Shown here in pieces: positions 34,825-47,529 of a DNA stretch of 64,000 bases. Every line of letters begins with the position of its first letter. Position 1 is the stretch's first letter. Origin of the DNA: Amaranthus tricolor (taxonomy: Eukaryota; Streptophyta; Magnoliopsida; Caryophyllales; Amaranthaceae); contig NC_080057.1 in the NCBI RefSeq assembly GCF_026212465.1, positions 23,695,647 through 23,759,646 of the forward strand. Direction: 5' to 3'. The notes beneath the pieces were generated by a model that ran no database searches, had not been told where the DNA came from, and saw nothing but the letters and a program-made list of their open reading frames with translations. The position numbers and the translations under genes are program-made.

Positions 34825-37800
34825 ATGGGAAAATCCAAAAATTTTGCTTTTCTTCGTTACCTTCGTATGTTTCATCAAATTCTTTGGTGCCTTCTATTTT
34901 TGATGCAGATCACTTCAATATCAGCAGCAACAATAACGGAAGCAGAAGCGCTTATACGATGGAAAGATTCCTTGTTCGTGTCTACTAATCTCTCCTCTTG
35001 GGCTCTTTTCAATACCCCAAACGTCTGCAACTGGACTGGCATCTTCTGCAACAATCTCAGTTCCATCACGCACATCGACCTATCGAAAAGAGGCCTCAAC
35101 GGCACCCTCACCAGCTTCAATTTCAGTGTGTTTCCTAATCTCACTAGCTTCAAACTAAACACCAACAATCTAAAAGGTCAAATCCCACCAAGCATCAGTC
35201 GCCTGTCCAAGCTCACAGAGTTAGACCTCAGTACTAACATGTTCGATGGTTTTATTCCGCCGGAAATAGGTCAGTTGTCGCAGCTCAAGTCTCTTATCTT
35301 GTTTAACAACAGTATTGGTGACAAAATACCCGTCAACCTAACCAATTTAGGGAAGCTAAGAACCTTAAACTTAGGACTAAATAGGCTCCGAAAATCTGAC
35401 TGGTCTGTTTTTAACCCTATGCCTTCCTTGGAAATCTTAAGTTTTCAATCAAATGAGCTAAATGGAGAATTCCCTAGCTTCATTCTCGGCTGCATGAACC
35501 TGACTAATCTTCTTCTGTCAAACAATGAATTCAGTGGTTTGATCCCGGAATCCCTTTACGCCCGTCTTCCCGAACTTCAGTACCTAGACCTCAGTAATAA
35601 CTCATTCACAGGACCTATATCATCTACAATCTCCAAGCTTTCGAATCTGGCTTTTATCGACCTCAGCATAAACCATCTGTTGGGTTCAATTCCCGACAGT
35701 ATAGGATCGATTTCTGGGCTTATAACACTCCACCTGAACAGTAATTCATTGAACGGGAAAATCCCATCTACCATAGGCCAACTTAAGAACCTTGAGACCC
35801 TTAATCTTTATTCGAATAGATTGAATGATACGATTCCATTAGAGCTCGGATCATGTAGTAATCTCATTAATCTTTCTCTGAATAATAATTCACTAACGGG
35901 GGAGTTGCCTTTATCTTTGTCCAATCTTAGGAATTTATCAACCCTTGAATTGTTTTCAAATAAGCTGGATGGTGAGATCTCGCCATACTTTCTGTCGAAC
36001 TGGACGGGATTAACTTCCTTGCAACTTTATAAGAACAATTTTAATGGCATAATCCCACCAAAAATCGGCCAACTGACAAAACTCGAGTATCTTTACCTTT
36101 ACCAAAATCGTTTCACTGGTTCTATCCCCTCAGAGATTGGAAACCTGAAAGTCTTGTTCGAACTCGACTTTTCGTCAAACAAACTTTCAGGTCCCATTCC
36201 TACAACAATTGGGAACCTTACCAGGCTTTCCGTCCTAAATCTTTTTATAAACAACCTCAATGGAACAATCCCAGAAGAAATCGGATATCTCACATCATTA
36301 ACTATTCTTGATCTCAATACCAATCGCCTGCATGGGGAGTTGCCCGATACCTTGTCGAACCTTCGAAACCTTAAAGTATTGTTTGTTTACTCTAACAAGC
36401 TGTATGGAGAAATCTCACAGAAATTTGGTGAAAATAGCCTTTTTTTGACCGCTGTTAGCTTTTCAAACAATAGTTTCTCAGGGATCCTTCCGCCTCGCTT
36501 ATGCAATGGCTATAAACTGGAGCACTTGACAGTTAATAATAACCGTTTTACTGGAAGTCTTCCTGATTGCTTGCAGAACTGCTCAAGATTAAGTAGAGTC
36601 AGGTTGGAAAACAATCGGTTCAATGGGAGTGTATCTGATGCATTTGGTATTCACCCGAATCTTTATTATCTCAGCATGAACGATAATCAGTTTTCGGGCA
36701 AGTTATCATCAAAGTGGGGAAAGTGTAAGAATCTGACCGACTTTCGTTTGGACAGAAACAAGATTTCCGGTGAAATACCAGCTGAGTTGGGGATGCTACC
36801 ACGGTTAGGTGTTCTAACACTTGGTTCAAATGAATTGACTGGAAAAATTCCGCAAAACTTTGGGAATTTGAGCAAATTGTTCAACCTTAGCCTGAGCAGT
36901 AATCAATTAGTAGGGCATATTCCAAAAAGTTTGGGTAACTTGAAGTTTCTTCAGTATCTTGATTTATCAGCGAACAATATGTCCGGAGAAATTCCCAGAG
37001 AGCTCGGAAATTGTGATCGTCTATTGAGCTTGAATTTAAACTACAATGATTTATCAGGAAAAATACCATTGGAGATCGGAAACTTGATGAATCTACAGAT
37101 AACACTGGATCTTAGTAGCAACTTTCTTTCAGGTCCGATCCCTCAAAGCCTGGCCAAGCTTACGTCTTTAATAAGCTTGAATCTGTCCCATAATCATCTT
37201 ACCGGAGATATCCCCAGATCCTTGCCGGAGATGATCAGTCTACGGTCCTTTGATCTCTCTTATAACAGATTGTCGGGCTCTGTCCCTAGCGATGATTTTT
37301 ATAAACAGGGGTTATATATCGGAAATCCAGGCCTTTGTGGGAATTTAGACGGACTAACTGCCTGTGCCGCGTCCAACAAAGTAAAGTTTATTGTTGCAGT
37401 TGTGGTTCCCCTTGTTTCTCTGCTGGCCATTGGAGCATGCATTGTGTTTTTTATATATAACTCGAGGGATAAAAACTCTGGTAATGCGAACGAACTTTTA
37501 GAAATCGGGGATTTGGAGTCTTTGATATGGGAGACAGAAGATACTTTTACATTCAGGGAAATCGAGAAGGCCACTGATAATTTCAATGATTTTTACTGTA
37601 TTGGAAAGGGAGGATTCGGTAGTGTATATAAGGCGTCTTTGTTATCGGGTTATGTAGTTGCTGTCAAGAAGCTTAATATGTCTGATAATGATGACATTTC
37701 GTTGACAAGTAAACAAAGTTTCATGAACGAGATAAAAGCGTTAACGCAGATCAGACACCGGAATATCATCAAATTATACGGGTATTGTTCCAAAAGAGGG

Positions 37801-38820
37801 TCCATGTACTTGGTCTATGAATACATCGAACGGGGTAGTTTGGGAAACGTTCTGTACAGTCAGGAAGCTAAAACTGAACTAGGGTGGGATAAAAGAGTGA
37901 ATATTGTCAGAGGATTGGCTCATGCAATCGCGTACTTGCACCATGATAGCAACCCACCTATTGTTCATCGTGACATATCCATAAATAATGTCTTGCTTGA
38001 TTATGAATTTGAGCCTCGGCTTTCAGATTTTGGTACTGCAAAACTTCTTCAGTTAGACGCATCTATATGGACGACAATTGCTGGTGCCTACGGCTACATG
38101 GCCCCAGGTAAGTCACACTATTTTGTCTCGAGTTTAGGGTTTCACTGGCCGGAACCTCCATATCTCTTTTGAGAAGTGTATGGTCCGCCTTCATCCAACT
38201 CTGATCATAACTTATATGAGCGGGAGATACAGGGTATGGTCCGCCATCATCCAACTCTACCTAAACCCCGGTCATAGCTTCTATGACCGGGAGATACAGG
38301 GTATGCTCTATCATCATCCAACTCTACGTAAATCCTGATCATAACTTATATGAACGGGAGATACAGGTTATGGTCTACCATGATCCAACTCTATCTAAAC
38401 CCTGATCATAGCTTCTATGAGCGGGAGATATAGGCTAATGCTTTGATCGTTTGGGGTTTTGCAGAATTGGCTCTGTCAGCGAGAGTGACAGAGAAGTGTG
38501 ATGTTTTTAGCTTCGGAGTGGTGGCAATGGAAGTTATGATGGGGAAACATCCCGGAGAATTCATGTCTTCTTTATCGTCTTCAACTATGAAGCCTGATAC
38601 GCTTTTGAAAGACGTTCTTGACCAACGCCTCTCACCACCAAGAGGACATGTCGCAGAAGAAGTAGTGATCGTGGTCACTTTAGCTTTACTTTGCACAAGC
38701 TCAACACCCGACTCACGACCCACGATGCGGTATGTTGCTCAAGAAGTATCTGCTAAAAACTACAATTACCTCACCGAGCCTTTTGAAACGATAATTCTCA
38801 GCAAAGTGAATACTCCTTAA
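34825..38820 (+). CDS. LRR receptor-like kinase, MIK2-like (copy 2)
   Basis: Exons 34825-38107 and 38465-38820 join in the same place and phase as copy 1 and give about 1212 residues. I chose ATG 34825 because it is followed directly by a signal peptide ([15 protein letters not shown]); an upstream in-frame ATG at 34726 would add 33 hydrophilic residues. Architecture as copy 1: cap CNWTGIFCN, many LRRs, GNPGLCGN cap, transmembrane helix about 855-877, kinase from about 908 with [33 protein letters not shown] and GYMAPE. All catalytic motifs are present, so it is probably active. Copies share exon structure and most motifs; LRR regions differ more than kinases, as expected for receptors diverging in ligand range. 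Confidence 0.93.
38178..38433. repeat. 67-bp minisatellite in the receptor-kinase intron
   Basis: Four tandem copies: 38178-38232 (55 bp, shortened), then 38233-38299, 38300-38366 and 38367-38433, each exactly 67 bp. The unit holds tcatccaactctacctaaac, ctgatcatagcttctatgag and cgggagatacagg. It matches, inverted, dispersed repeat B (39875, 40687, 42098). Confidence 0.95.
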
Positions 38821-39262
38821 TTTGCTGACAGAAAACGAAACCTAAACAAACTATCCTTTGTTCTATGCAAATATGATTTTCGTGAGGACGATCTGGATCT
38901 TAGTCAAGCTCATTCTCTTCCCTACATTCGAAAACTACTTTGCATTTATGTTAATCTGTATTTTTCATAATGATGTTTATAACCAGAAATTGTTTACAAA
39001 TATTGAGAAGTACTTAAAAATTTAGTATGCCTTTATTTGTATTTCTATTGTTCTTACTAGTAATGATGCTATGTTTTTCTACAATGTCTTAGAATATTTG
39101 TGTTGACAAATACAGAAGAAGATTTCATTTGAGATTATGTAATTTGCAAGAGTACTCAAGAACACTTTCTCCCTAATTACAAAATTACTAAGCATTAAAC
39201 ATGCAATTATAGACATTCTTGCAGGAAGACAAAATATAAAGGAAGAGGTATACATGATTATA

Positions 39263-42200
39263 TTAGCACTCTACGCCGCATTGCTTGAGAATCGGGCCAG
39301 TTTGTTTGGGCAAGAACGGATCAATTCGAACCCACAACAAAGAGAAGATTGATGCAAGAAGAATGGACCATAGAACTACAATAGTGGGTGTTCTGTTTTG
39401 TCTTCCCATCAAACCCTTTAGGAAAGGGTAAAGGTGAACAATCACCCAAAAGGCAAAGAAAAGCTTCCCGAATAACGGGCCCCATGAGTTGTACCCGTTG
39501 TTAATGGCATCCGATACTCCAGCTACAACGCCGACCATGTTGAGTATGATCAAAGTTGTGGGTGGAATTAAAAGGGTAGTCCACTTGAAGAGGTAAAGCT
39601 CACCAAACTCAGTATCATCAGCTGCCTTTGCAGTAACTGTGAAGTTTGTGTCTACTCCTGCAAGTACCTTTAATAGGCCTTGGAAAACTGCAAATAAGTG
39701 TGCCGAGACACCACCGATTACCCAAAATTGCTCGTTCCTCCACCAATCCTCAATGCTAACGCCACTCCATCTTAGCTCGAGCACTCCCGTTACTATGATG
39801 GAGAGGAAGAGAGCCAAGAACCATACACTTGCCAAGTTTGTTAGCTGAAGTAAAACACAACAAGAACAAGAGTCGTCATCATCATCATCATACCCAGTGT
39901 ATCCCGCCCATAGAAAACTATGATCAGGGACTGGGGAGGGAGCGGAGGCGGCAACTCATGCTTATAGAGGAGAGCGCGGCCAAAGGGTCCCTCGACTCGA
40001 GAAAGATTAAGACAGCATGAACAAGAGTGAAAATTAATTCAATGTTCAGTATGAGAAATGAATGATTTATGTTGCACTATTGGCAGGAATATAGAACAAA
40101 TTGAAAGACAATTTGGAAGGCCTTCTTATAAAAATCCGGCCTCGTTTAATTCTTCTATCTTGGTAGGAAGTGCAAGAAATAAAGGATCGATAAATCCTGA
40201 TATATGACTACTTTTGAAGAATGTGCGAGCAAAAAATGCAATTATGTTCCAAAAATTACATAGCAAAGATTACTCACGGTTGGAATAATGAATTTCCCGG
40301 TGAGAAGACAGACAGCGGGGATCGTACAGTAGGCAAGCAGTGGAATTGAGGTGAAGGGGTAAACGATGGTATTAATATAAGCAAGCCGTTCTAACAACTT
40401 TAGCTTCCCTCCCCAAGCATACCACAAGGGACAGTGTCGACTGAGGAAAATTTCGACTGATCCAAGAGCCCACCTCAGAACCTGGTGCAATCTATCTGAT
40501 AGATTGATTGGGGCAGATCCCTTAAAGGCTGGTCTTTTTGGCATGCAGTACACTGATTTCCATCCTCTGCAGTGCATTTTGAAGCCGGTTAAAATATCTT
40601 CTGTTATAGACCCATATATCCATCCAATCTGCAAATGAAAACAAATCGCAGGTAATTTCAAAGTTAGAATAGTTACAATGTATTGTCGTCATCATCATCA
40701 TCTTACCCAGTACATCCCGCTCATTGGAGCTATAATGAAGGTCTGGGAAAGGTTGGATGACGGCATCACGACAGATAGAGGTGTTCATTCGAGTCATTGG
40801 GCTAGATGTTTCGGGTCGGTTTAAAATCGGGTCTTGTGTCCATATTGATTTTATGTAATTGTAAATTATTTTTAAAGTCGGGTCAATCAGGTTGGGTTAT
40901 AAGGTCAGACAAATATCGGGTCATTGGGCCTGTTTTGAACACCTCTAACGACATACCATACCCTTATCAAAAGAGATAAGGAGGTTGCGCCCAGAGAAAG
41001 CCTTTGCTTGAAAATATAATTCGGTTTTTTCTTCAAATTATACGAAGCTTAGTGCACTCACCTCTTTGCCCCATTCAGTTTTTTCTTCATACCCACAGCT
41101 AATTACATGAATGGCTTCTTTGATCAATACGGTAGAATTCGTCCCTTCAGGAAGACCTCCATCTTCCATTAGGGTAGAAGTAATGAAAACCGGTGACTGA
41201 CCGAACCTCTTCTCAAAGTTCTTTTGAGACATAAGAGATGACTTCTCCAACTCTTCATAGCCTTCGAGTCCCTCTTCAATGTCCTCGAGATCAAAGGTGG
41301 GTACAGAGGACTTTCTCGAATATTTTTTCCCCATGATCGTCTTCTTCTTTTTACTGTATAACTTGCTAAGCAAACTCTTGATTCCTTTCTTATTCTTCGA
41401 CTTGGTCTTCTTTCTCCTACCACAACAGAAACAGCACCATGAAGGCCAGCAGTCACACGTCATCTTCGGTCTTTTCTCTGAAGCGGGAGGATCATATCCA
41501 TATAAAGCCTGTCGGTTAAACACGCATCCGGTTCCTACATACACCGGCCCTTGAATTCCGTCTAAGCCTCTCATGTTAATCTACACCAAAACAAAGAGTA
41601 TAAGTGTAAGGAAAAGGGTTGTATTTTCCGGGTAATCTTAGGAAACGGATGAACTTACGTCGAAAAACACGATATTGCGATTAGCATATCTATCATGTCT
41701 GTCAATCCCATCAAATCTCTGAGGAAACTGAACATAGCAAAGTTTCTTGCCAAATTGAGGATCCATCAAGAAGCACATAGCTTCTCTTACAGCCTTACTG
41801 TTATTGAGATAATGATCACAGTCGAGATTCAACATGAATGGTGCATTTGTAAGAACGGCTGAAACACGAACCTGTTAACCAACAGTACACAATATCGCAA
41901 TTAGCTAGGTTACTACAACATTCCATTAACCCAATGTCATTTTGGGGTCCACCTAGGTGGTGTTTGGGGATCAGATGTATGCAACCTTACCCTTATTAGT
42001 GAAAACAAAGAGGTTGTTTCTGATTGACCCTTGGTAGCTTATATCTTCTGCAATCAACTAGGTTACTCTAGTTTATTTTATAACGGTGAAAACTGTTATA
42101 TCATCATCATCATACCCAGTGAATCTCGCCCATATAAAACTATGAAATGAGGGTCTGGAAAGCGAAGGAAAGCAGCAACTCATTGAAAACGGTGAAAATT

Positions 42201-45200
42201 GTTATAAAAGGGAAAATATTGTAGCTCCATACCAATGCATTCATTGCACCAGCTTTCTTGTGGTGATTATATCCAGGTCGTTTCTCACGTGACACGTAAA
42301 CCAGCTTTGGCAACTCTTTACCTTCCACATCTAGTGCTCCTTCACTTCCTAGATAAACCTGGACACATGGTTGTTAGTATACATTCCACCGAACAAAAAT
42401 TCTTTGAAAATCAAATACGAGTGAAGAACTAAACCTGGATCATTCCAGGATGATCACGAGTGTTATTCCCAGGCCAGGGGCTTCCATCTTGCATAACCCA
42501 TCCTTCTTCCGGTTTCTTTTGTGCTTTTGCAACCAATGCATTGATTCTGACCTTGAATTCTTCGTATTCTCTCTAATAATCAATCATATACAAACTCAAG
42601 ATCGTCAAGAAGTCATTCTGAAGCAATCCAAACAATCGTAAAAGATGAGAAGAATCGGACTAGTTTCCTTACTTTCATTGCTCTCCGATCTTTGACAAAT
42701 GTAGCTTGGACCTTATCCTTCAAGTAGTCCATTTTTTGAGAGAAGTAAAACTCGGGAGCCCTAGGCTCAATGCTATACTTCTTACAGAATGGAACCCATC
42801 TCCTAGCAAACTCAGCAGTTTCCGATAGTGCATCAAACAGGAGCATCGAAGCACCATCATCCGATACATAGCAGCTCACCTTCTCAACAGGATAATCAAC
42901 CGCCAAGATGGATAAAACAGTGTTTGCCGTAATAATAGGCGGCTCTTTAAGTGGGTCAACCGTACTAACAAAGAAATCAACTGGGGCTAGCCGGTTAGGC
43001 TCCCCCTCGCGTTCAAATCTCAAAGTAAGACGATCCAAGTAAGTTTCACGGTTGATAGGAAACCACTTGGGAAACTGATCAAGTATCCAAGAGAACGCGA
43101 ACCAAGTCTCGCAGATAACAGAGATGAGCCACAATGGGTAGGCATCGGTTGCTGGGGTTAATATTCGGAACCTTAGGAAGAAGGCTAGGATGATAAGCCG
43201 CATAACAATGACAATACGGTATGGGTTGATTTTGCTTGATGAGATTGGGACTTTTCTCCACAACGGTTGCCTTGCTTCTGCAATCCTGTCGGAGCATCAT
43301 CATCTTAGTGTGTTAACTACTTCTCCTTGTTAATCATACAGCCACTAATAACTTTAGTCAGTATCGAATGCAGTTAAGAACGAAATCTTTTATACATATT
43401 CATTGTCTATGACAGCAAATTGGTTTAGGACTTAAGCATATCACACATCAGAACTGATCAGTGGTCAATGCAGAAGTTCAATTTCAGAATACTGAGTTTA
43501 ATCAAAGTAAACTACCAATGTGTTCATATGGATGTTCAGTTGAATTTTAGGTATATGACATTTTCGGTTGTTTAGTTTTCAGTTTTCGGGTGTGCCTACT
43601 TGACATGTCATCCGGCTTGATATTTTCCCAAGGTCAGCGTAATATGATTTGCTAGCTAATTCGCGATTCGCTCATATTTGCCCAAGAATAGCCAAAAACT
43701 GACCATAATTCGCTTGTTTTGATCCACGATTATGACACTGACCAAGGTGAATGAAAAATTTTCCTTTGGCCTAGAGAAAAATATATTTGTTTGATCCAAG
43801 ATATATTTGCCTTGTCTTGCTATTAGTTTGATTTGCAGGTTTTTCTCGAGCCAAGTAGCTCTATACCCGCAAGGCCCGCAACCTCCCTAGAACATAGTTT
43901 CTATGAGTGGAATATACTATAGCTTAGCACCGGTGATTCTAAGATGAATCAACACATTTCTTAACAAAAAAATATATCAAGAACATAGGAAAAAGATAAT
44001 ATAAGAGTAAGGACTAGTGCTTACAAGAAATCATCTTCTTCAACTTGATCATTTTCAGCATCATATGAGTTAACTAAACCTTTCTTTTCTTGCCTGCTTT
44101 TCCATTTCTCTACTCTTTCCTTCCATTGATCACTATTACCATATGCATCCTTTTCGTCTTCAAAATCCTTCCCATTCATCTCCTTCTCCGCGTCAAAATC
44201 CTTACCGGTAACTGTTGCATAATAGCACAATTCACCCACCATCAACCACCAAGAAAAATGTAAAAGAAAAACAAGCAGCTGACATTAGAAGTTTCTTACC
44301 ACTTCCAGCAAAAGAAGAAAGACCATGTCTACTGGGATGCCATTGCTGTTGGTTATACTCGCCATTTTCCTGCAATATTAGCTTCGATTTCATTAGTATG
44401 GCACTGTCAATCATTGACTCTCCGTCTTATCGATTTTGCTACATTTGTTAGAGAATACTCTCACGTTAAAATTATAAATGTGGCAAATTGAATGGGACAC
44501 ATTAATATATATCGATGATGTATATAAAAATATCTTGGGACTTCAATAAGCAAATGGTTGAAGTCTAAGCATATGCTTTATAATGTACCAGGCCTCTTCA
44601 TGTCAAGCGGAATTTTTAACACCATATACGAGGGAAGCATATGTTATAAAACTTTTAGTTTAAAGGAATCTCATGTGAATAGTGGCGAAACTTAGTTGGG
44701 GTGGAAGGGGACGTCCCCCACTTCTTTTTTTTTGCAATATACTATATACATACACCTTATAAATTCAAGTAAAAGTGGTTAGTTTAGTGGTAAAGTAATG
44801 TTATAATATAAAAAGATCACAGATTCAAACATTGCCCCTTAATGTTTATTTCAAATTTATATTGTAAATTTTTGCCCCTCTTATTTTAGTTGCTTAAGTT
44901 TTGCTACTACATTGAAAAGGCATGATAAAATATACCATCCCACTAACACTTTCCCCTTTCTATTTTTAAGGCAGTTCACTAACATCTTCTCATCTTTATT
45001 TTTGCCTATATTTTTTTACTTTTTAGATAGCCTCCAATGATTTTTTTTATGTAGTATGCAATTAATCGTACCCATTAAATTCCTAATATATACACATGGA
45101 TGGCACTTTTTAAGCGGTCCTTATGATTTCTTAAAAACCGTGCATATTAAAATGGAAAGAATGCAATGGAATGAAAGGAGTATAATACATCTTGAGACAT

Positions 45201-47287
45201 TCGTTGAAGCTCCAGAATATGTAAATATACTGATGACATCTAAGAAGGCCAAAACATATTTCTTCAAAGATTAACTCACATATTGATTGGTAGCATTTGT
45301 AGGGTTAATCTTAATCTCAAATTCATCATCTAAATCATTAGCATCATTTTCTTCTTCATCACCCTCAACCCTTGGAGATCCTGATACATACAAATTAACA
45401 AAACTCTTAGATTTTACACTCTAAAGATAGCTAAGATTAAACAAACTCTAATCAAAACATAGAAAAAAAAACATATGGTTCTTTTTTTTGGGTGTAAGAA
45501 AGCCACTTAGGGTAAGGTGAAATTAAAGAAGAAAATCAATCCAACATCTATAAGTAAAAGGATTGGTTGATTGGTTCCATTCCATTTGATTACCCCAATG
45601 TGTCTAAATGACTCCCACCTACGGGATTTTAGGGTAGGATATGCGCAAGCGTACCTTTGTTACTGATAACAAAGAGGTCGGTTCCGAGTAGCTCTTACTA
45701 GTAAACATGACGTGCAACCTCACATAACTGAGAAGTGCACTTGAATCATTGACCATTTTAATATCTCTATTATAATCCAAAACCAAAGAACTATCAATTA
45801 AGATCATAGTGTAAAATGATCTTAATCGATAGTTCTTTGATTTCCAGATCCGAATCTATCCAGTATCCGGTTTTGAACACCCCTAGTAAAAACAAGGCCG
45901 CATCAATCGCGTCAGCCACGTCATAAAGGTTTTCAAAAAATAACAAACTGGTATTTTCTGAGTTGTAAAGGTGTAAAAAAATCGCATTTTGAGCCGTGTC
46001 AAGGGATTTCTTATGATTTATCGAGATTTGGGCGTTATAATACTCGCACCACTTTCATTACCGCATTTTTACTCCATGGTTAAGATCAAGAAAAAAAAAA
46101 TTAAGTAACCTTTATGGTGATTGTAGCGAGTGTTACACTGAGGACAACACTGAGTGCCTTCACTCCTTTCATACTCATAGCATGGTCTGCACACAGGAAA
46201 TCTGCAATCATTGCATGCCACAAAAACTGCCCCATCATCTCTTACTTCTATTCCATCTCCACAAACCCTGCATATTTTTCCTCCTGATTGCCTTGATGGA
46301 GGAGGATTCTGCAGTCCAAAATTAACAAAACATCTTAATATAATTTATTGATCAAATAGTCAAATTCAAAATATCCAATATCTAATGCTAAATGGTGAAA
46401 ATTTCTGATAACAAATCTAAAATTTTTTATTGTTTGTCTTTTAATATGGTATCATATCAACTCAATCAAAAGTTTAACTTGGTGGTTAAGCCTGAAAATA
46501 TTATATACTTTATTAGTTACAAGAAAACAACCTTTGTTTTTCTTTATACAAACAACACTATTCCGTAACCCCAGCGCCATATAATGGTCATAAATTCTTA
46601 AGTGAGACGGTTTCATAGTGGTATCATTTTTATTGGGCTAACCCATGTACATGTACTATGTTAAAATGATCAATTATAAATTTAAAGTAATCAATTACAG
46701 AAATGGGCTAATTATATGAACTCATCTCATAGAGATTCGATCTCATACAAGACAAGTTGAATGGTGATTTCTATTTAAATGGGATTTTGACGGGTCAGAT
46801 GTATGCAATCACACTCTTATTAGTGATAACAAAAATTTTATTTCAGGTTTGAGGCCCAATATATATTATATACTCTAACACGTTACCTCATTGACAATTA
46901 CCCATTTGAGCTAAAAGTGTAGATGAACCACAAGGCATTTTTATACCTAACGCAATAATTGAAATTCGAACTCGTGACTTATTGTCACGCTGGCGCTGAT
47001 ACCATGTCAAGGAACAACTCAATCAAAAATTTAAGCTGATGGTTGAGACTCCGATATATTATATACTCTAACACACATAGATAAGAAGTGCACATGATCT
47101 ATAATATACTCCACTATAATCCGAAACCAAACCAATATAGTTAAGTGTAACACAAACCCAAGAGCAAGCAAAATTTGTTGGGTAGGTTCTAAATTTAAAA
47201 ATATGAATATAAAACAACAATGCAAGATAAGATGTTAAGTAGTACCTCATCAGAGCCAGGAAAAGGAAGAGAATTGAGGGCAGCCAT
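39263..47287 (-). CDS. CESA4: cellulose synthase catalytic subunit 4 (secondary wall)
   Basis: UDP-glucose-dependent beta-1,4-glucan synthase of the plasma membrane; CESA4 (IRX5) works with CESA7 and CESA8 in secondary-wall rosettes. Twelve exons: 47246-47287, 46110-46308, 45280-45380, 44300-44369, 44025-44211, 42673-43285, 42435-42572, 42233-42358, 41659-41871, 41062-41580, 40278-40628, 39263-39844. They sum to 3141 nt (1046 residues) with every junction in phase; Arabidopsis CESA4 is close to this length. Visible: N-terminal RING-type zinc finger (CRVCGD...CCPQC, about 27-75), two transmembrane helices, DDG near 342, DCD near 509, TED and QVLRW near 785, then six membrane helices. Assignment to CESA4 rests on the [16 protein letters not shown] segment and the end [11 protein letters not shown]. 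Introns hold several transposon fragments, but no exon is damaged. Confidence 0.97.
39875..40015 (+). repeat. dispersed repeat B, copy 2
   Basis: In the last CESA4 intron: catcatcatcatacccagtg, tatcccgcccatagaaaac, tatgatcaggg. It is the inverse of the 67-bp unit at 38178-38433, and related to 4676, 40687 and 42098. Confidence 0.6.
40687..41005 (+). repeat. dispersed repeat B, copy 3, interrupted
   Basis: Starts tcatcatcatcatcttaccc and has ggtctgggaaaggttgg. It resumes after 40955 with aaaagagataaggaggttgc, matching the order at 4676-4815. The middle (about 40785-40950) is a GGGTCGGGTC-type segment, suggesting nested insertion. Lies in a CESA4 intron. Confidence 0.5.
41940..42190 (+). repeat. 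SINE-like A copy 2 followed by repeat B copy 4
   Basis: 41940-42040 has ggggatcagatgtatgcaac and acaaagaggttgtttc of repeat A. 42098-42190 has catcatcatacccagtg, tctcgcccatataaaac and ggtctgg of repeat B. Both are in the CESA4 intron between exons 8 and 9. Confidence 0.5.
44680..44909. mobile_element. candidate hAT-like MITE in a CESA4 intron
   Basis: Left end TAGTGGCGAAACTTAG and right end CTTAAGTTTTGCTACTA are imperfect inverted repeats. Flanking octamers catgtgaa and cattgaaa are similar but not identical. The 230-bp core is non-coding, with a tRNA-like ttagtttagtggtaaag stretch. hAT assignment is tentative. Confidence 0.5.
45605..45735 (+). repeat. SINE-like dispersed repeat A, copy 3
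   Basis: Carries ctcccacctacgggatttt, gcgcaagcgtacctttgtta, aacaaagaggtcggttcc and catgacgtgcaacctcac in the order of the 4108 copy. In a CESA4 intron. Confidence 0.5.
45966..46075 (+). repeat. dispersed repeat, copy 3
   Basis: Starts gtaaaggtgtaaaaaaatcg and ends actttcattaccgca, matching the segments at 1-110 and 2266-2380. In the CESA4 intron between exons 2 and 3. Confidence 0.45.
46560..46860 (+). repeat. SINE-like repeat A, copy 4, split by a MITE
   Basis: The left part ccccagcgccat (46569) and the right part gggtcagatgtatgcaatc (46794) are separated by a MITE of the GAGACGGTCTCA type (about 46599-46755). In CESA4 intron 1. Confidence 0.55.
46599..46755. mobile_element. MITE with GAGACGGTTTCA ends, copy 2
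   Basis: Starts taagtgagacggtttcatag and ends near gattcgatctcatacaagac; the inner words attgggctaaccca and taattatatgaactcatctc resemble the 18152 copy. Nested in SINE-like repeat A. Confidence 0.55.
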
Positions 47288-47401
47288 GGCAAAAGTAAGT
47301 AAAGGTATGAAAGAAAGAGGCAGTAATGAAGGCTTTAAAGAAGAAGATATATGATGTAAATAAGAAAGGAGTGAAGGAAGGAAGAAGGAGGGTGATTGTG
47401 T

Positions 47402-47526
47402 ACCAAACTGATGGTTGGGAAGTCATGGGTTTGATTCAAAGAGACGTTAGATTACACAAAATGTAATGAAATTAGAATATGGAAGGTAGGACATAAGTTA
47501 GATGGATACTCAAGCCTCAACCAAAC
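47402..47526 (+). promoter_or_regulatory. two ACCAAAC (SMRE-type) sites upstream of CESA4
   Basis: ACCAAAC at 47402-47408 and 47520-47526, about 115 and 233 bp upstream of the CESA4 ATG. Both fit the MYB46/MYB83 secondary-wall element ACC(A/T)A(A/C)(T/C). Such sites are known in secondary-wall CESA promoters, but the 7-mer also occurs by chance. Confidence 0.45.
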
Positions 47527-47529
47527 AGA

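Noticed and set aside
38178..38433. CRISPR-like array
   Set aside because: Units are contiguous 67-bp tandem copies without unique spacers, in a plant intron.
44777..44835. tRNA gene
   Set aside because: It has A- and B-box-like words but no cloverleaf that I can pair, and it lies inside a repeat in a CESA4 intron.
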